Shown here: piece by piece, positions 4,816 to 6,563 of the stretch
How the letters are laid out: each line of letters starts with the position of its first letter
How positions within the stretch are numbered: the stretch's first letter is position 1
Assembly: GCA_027533185.1 (NCBI GenBank)
Contig: JAPZTS010000044.1
Location: 1-6,563, forward strand
Direction of reading: 5' to 3'
Origin: Leptospira sp.
GTDB lineage: Bacteria > Spirochaetota > Leptospiria > Leptospirales > Leptospiraceae
Length of the DNA: 6,563 nt
Notes under the pieces: generated by a model
What the model saw: the letters and a program-made list of their open reading frames with translations, nothing else
Database searches by the model: none
What the model was told of the DNA's origin: nothing
Position numbers and translations under genes: made by a program

Positions 4816-4957
4816 AATAAATCTCCTTTGTTCTAACTAGGATCGGATTGGGTCGGAATTGCAATTCGGATTTTCCCCAAAATAAAAGTTTATTCCACTC
4901 TGATATTTCAAAGGAAAACAGTTTAAAGGAAATTTCAAACGTGCTCTACTGTCCTTA
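4816..4957. promoter_or_regulatory. Divergent promoter region with palindrome and repeated TCGGATT
   Basis: This spacer separates the DUF1508 gene (leftward) from the sensor-phosphatase gene (rightward). GAATTGCAATTC (4856-4867) is a perfect 12-bp palindrome. TCGGATT occurs at 4843-4849 and 4866-4872, with a variant TCGGAATT (4853-4860) between them. The cluster could be a binding site serving both promoters. No strong -35/-10 pair stands out; TTGCAA (4859-4864) followed by AT-rich bases near 4882 is the best rightward candidate. Confidence 0.4.
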
Positions 4958-6563
4958 ATGTTGGGTTGTTCAGTTCGTAAACTGAGAATTTACTTTCTTG
5001 CGTTTTTATGGATCCAAGTTTTGGGATCTATGGGATGTAATTCAGAGATTCCCCAAAGGCCTGCTATCCAATACTATTTTTCGAATGAGTCATTTGAAAC
5101 AATTTCTGGTTCCAATATTCCATGGTCAGAGAAAAAGAATGTGAAATATAACTTTGGTTATTTCCAAAGATCTGTATGGGTTCAATTTGATATAATCAAT
5201 TCGGAAGAGAAATCGAAGATCCAATATTTAGAATTTGAATCGCCTTGGGTGGATTTGGTGGAAGTCTACAGTGTCGAAGGTAGTAAAATCTCAAAAGATC
5301 AATTCCAAGGTAGCGAGCCATTTTCCAAGAAAGAGTTTTTACATAGGCATCCAGTGTTTCGATGGGAGCTCCCTCCCCAATCCAAAACAACCGCATATGT
5401 CAAAATTGAAAATTCGGGGATCTTGAGTGCTCCTGTCCGTGTCTGGGATGAAGTCACCTTTGTAGAAAGGATCGAATATGACTACCTGGCGAATGGGTTT
5501 TATTTTGGGATCATGATTGGTCTTTTGATCTATAATATTTTTATCTATGTAAATGTGAGAGAGAAAGCCTATCTATTTTACTGTTTGTATCTTTCTTCAC
5601 TGATACTCAACTATTCCCTGCTTGGTGGATTTTTAAAACAGTATTTCTTTTACGAAGCTGAATTTTCCGTAAAACCTGCCTTATATGTGACAGTAAACTC
5701 CTCTTTATTTTTTGTAACACTGTTTTCATTCTATTTTTTAAACCTAAAAAAGCAGTTTAAGTATCTAAGAAAGACAATTCTTTTCTCGGTCTGGATGTTT
5801 GGTGTAATGACTATTTTGTCATTATTTTTGCCGCATAACTGGATTGAAATGTCTTTTATTTATACATTCCCATATACGGTCATATTGCTTTTGTTTAGTG
5901 GTGCGTATTCTTACCAGGCAAACAAAACTTCGTCCCGATTTTTTGTGGTTGCATGGGTGGTTCTCTTTATTGGTGTGATTTTTGATTCTCTTACCAAGGC
6001 GGGCGTATTACCCTCAACTACCTTTGGAAGGTATGGAGTTCAAATAGGGACAGCATTTGAAGTGATGTTGTTTTCTTTAGCTCTTGGACGAAGGATCAAA
6101 AAACTATCTGACGAAAATAATAAAACCCAAAGCCAACTTTCCGCAATCAAAAAGGATTTAGAAATCGCAAAACGAATCCAACTACGTATCCTACCTGCAA
6201 GCCTACCCTCCGACAAACACCTAAGTATGGAAGTGACCTATCTTCCTCTGTATGAGGTTGGCGGAGATTTTTATGACTTTTTAGAATCCTCTAATGATGA
6301 CTTTGGAATCGTGATTGCGGATGTGACAGGACATGGAGTGAGTGCTGCTCTGGACAGTTCGACTGTAAAGATTGCCTTTAGAAACGCACGTGAGTTTCGA
6401 TCCTCTCCAAAAGATATAATAGCGAGTATGAACCGTTTTGTTTGCGATAGTTTGAACCAAAGATTTGTAAGTGCTGCTTACTTTTACTTTGATTTTGAAA
6501 AAATGCACCTATCTTTTACTTCCGCAGGCAATCCCCCCTTAGTATTGATTCGGGACGGGAATG
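4958..6563 (+). CDS. 7TMR-DISM receptor fused to SpoIIE/RsbU-type PP2C phosphatase (3' end outside window)
   Basis: About 535 codons are present and the frame stays open at the window edge. Residues 8-27 form an export signal (basic start, hydrophobic stretch, then GSMGCNS), so it may be lipid-anchored at the Cys or simply cleaved. Residues about 35-165 match the extracellular 7TMR-DISM sensor domain (YFQRSVWVQFDI, then LVEVYS, VRVWDE). Seven hydrophobic helices fill about 175-377, from YDYLANGFYFGIMIGLLIYN to FEVMLFSLALG. A short coiled linker (380-405) leads to the phosphatase: AKRIQLRILPASLP (404-417), EVGGDFYDF (433-441) and IADVTGHGVSAAL (453-465), with probable metal-binding D437 and D455. 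Such proteins sense an external signal and dephosphorylate an anti-sigma antagonist or similar partner. The ATG at 4958 is the only upstream ATG in frame (stop at 4901-4903), but its ribosome site is poor. Confidence 0.92.
   Translation, partial: MLGCSVRKLRIYFLAFLWIQVLGSMGCNSEIPQRPAIQYYFSNESFETISGSNIPWSEKKNVKYNFGYFQRSVWVQFDIINSEEKSKIQYLEFESPWVDLVEVYSVEGSKISKDQFQGSEPFSKKEFLHRHPVFRWELPPQSKTTAYVKIENSGILSAPVRVWDEVTFVERIEYDYLANGFYFGIMIGLLIYNIFIYVNVREKAYLFYCLYLSSLILNYSLLGGFLKQYFFYEAEFSVKPALYVTVNSSLFFVTLFSFYFLNLKKQFKYLRKTILFSVWMFGVMTILSLFLPHNWIEMSFIYTFPYTVILLLFSGAYSYQANKTSSRFFVVAWVVLFIGVIFDSLTKAGVLPSTTFGRYGVQIGTAFEVMLFSLALGRRIKKLSDENNKTQSQLSAIKKDLEIAKRIQLRILPASLPSDKHLSMEVTYLPLYEVGGDFYDFLESSNDDFGIVIADVTGHGVSAALDSSTVKIAFRNAREFRSSPKDIIASMNRFVCDSLNQRFVSAAYFYFDFEKMHLSFTSAGNPPLVLIRDGN

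Noticed and set aside
1..6563. Insertion sequence, CRISPR array, rRNA or toxin-antitoxin pair
   Set aside because: No transposase, no terminal inverted repeats with target duplication, no regular repeat-spacer pattern, no rRNA-like sequence, and no small gene pair matching known toxins was seen.

Overview
The window looks like Leptospira DNA, most likely from a saprophytic or intermediate species. It is AT-rich but not extreme, its gene density and its use of ATG and occasional TTG/GTG starts fit, and it carries a 7TM-DISM receptor fused to a SpoIIE-type phosphatase, an architecture common in that genus. This assignment comes from reading proteins by eye; no database search was possible.

Left part (1-2940) is a replicon-maintenance cassette. 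A small ParA ATPase (1127-1822) and a 176-residue basic partner (600-1130, overlapping by ATGA) read leftward as a two-gene partition operon. The partner sits where ParB should be, but it looks like a DUF3102-type protein and has no visible ParB nuclease-like domain. On each side lies a gene for the same kind of winged-helix protein: one leftward and cut by the window edge (302 down to 1), one rightward (2338-2940). By hand count they share about 50 of 81 aligned residues. The winged helix resembles those in plasmid and phage replication initiators. The two non-coding stretches of the cassette (303-599 and 1823-2337) hold inverted repeats, A-tracts and a repeated GAGACATAA word found on both sides of the par operon. 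My reading is a plasmid, phage-plasmid or second-chromosome type replication/partition region, or an integrated remnant of one.

Middle part (2941-4957) looks chromosomal. It contains a possible orphan C-terminal gene fragment (minus strand, up to 3128), a PaaI-like hotdog thioesterase preceded by a perfect 7+5+7 palindrome, a convergent TetR-family regulator, the nucleoside phosphorylase ppnP, and a 59-residue YegP-like DUF1508 protein whose 3' end overlaps ppnP tail to tail. The TetR protein could act on the palindrome, but that is inference.

Right part (4958-6563) is the start of a large membrane signalling protein: export signal, extracellular 7TMR-DISM sensor domain, seven membrane helices, a short coiled linker and a SpoIIE/RsbU-type PP2C phosphatase domain, cut by the window end.
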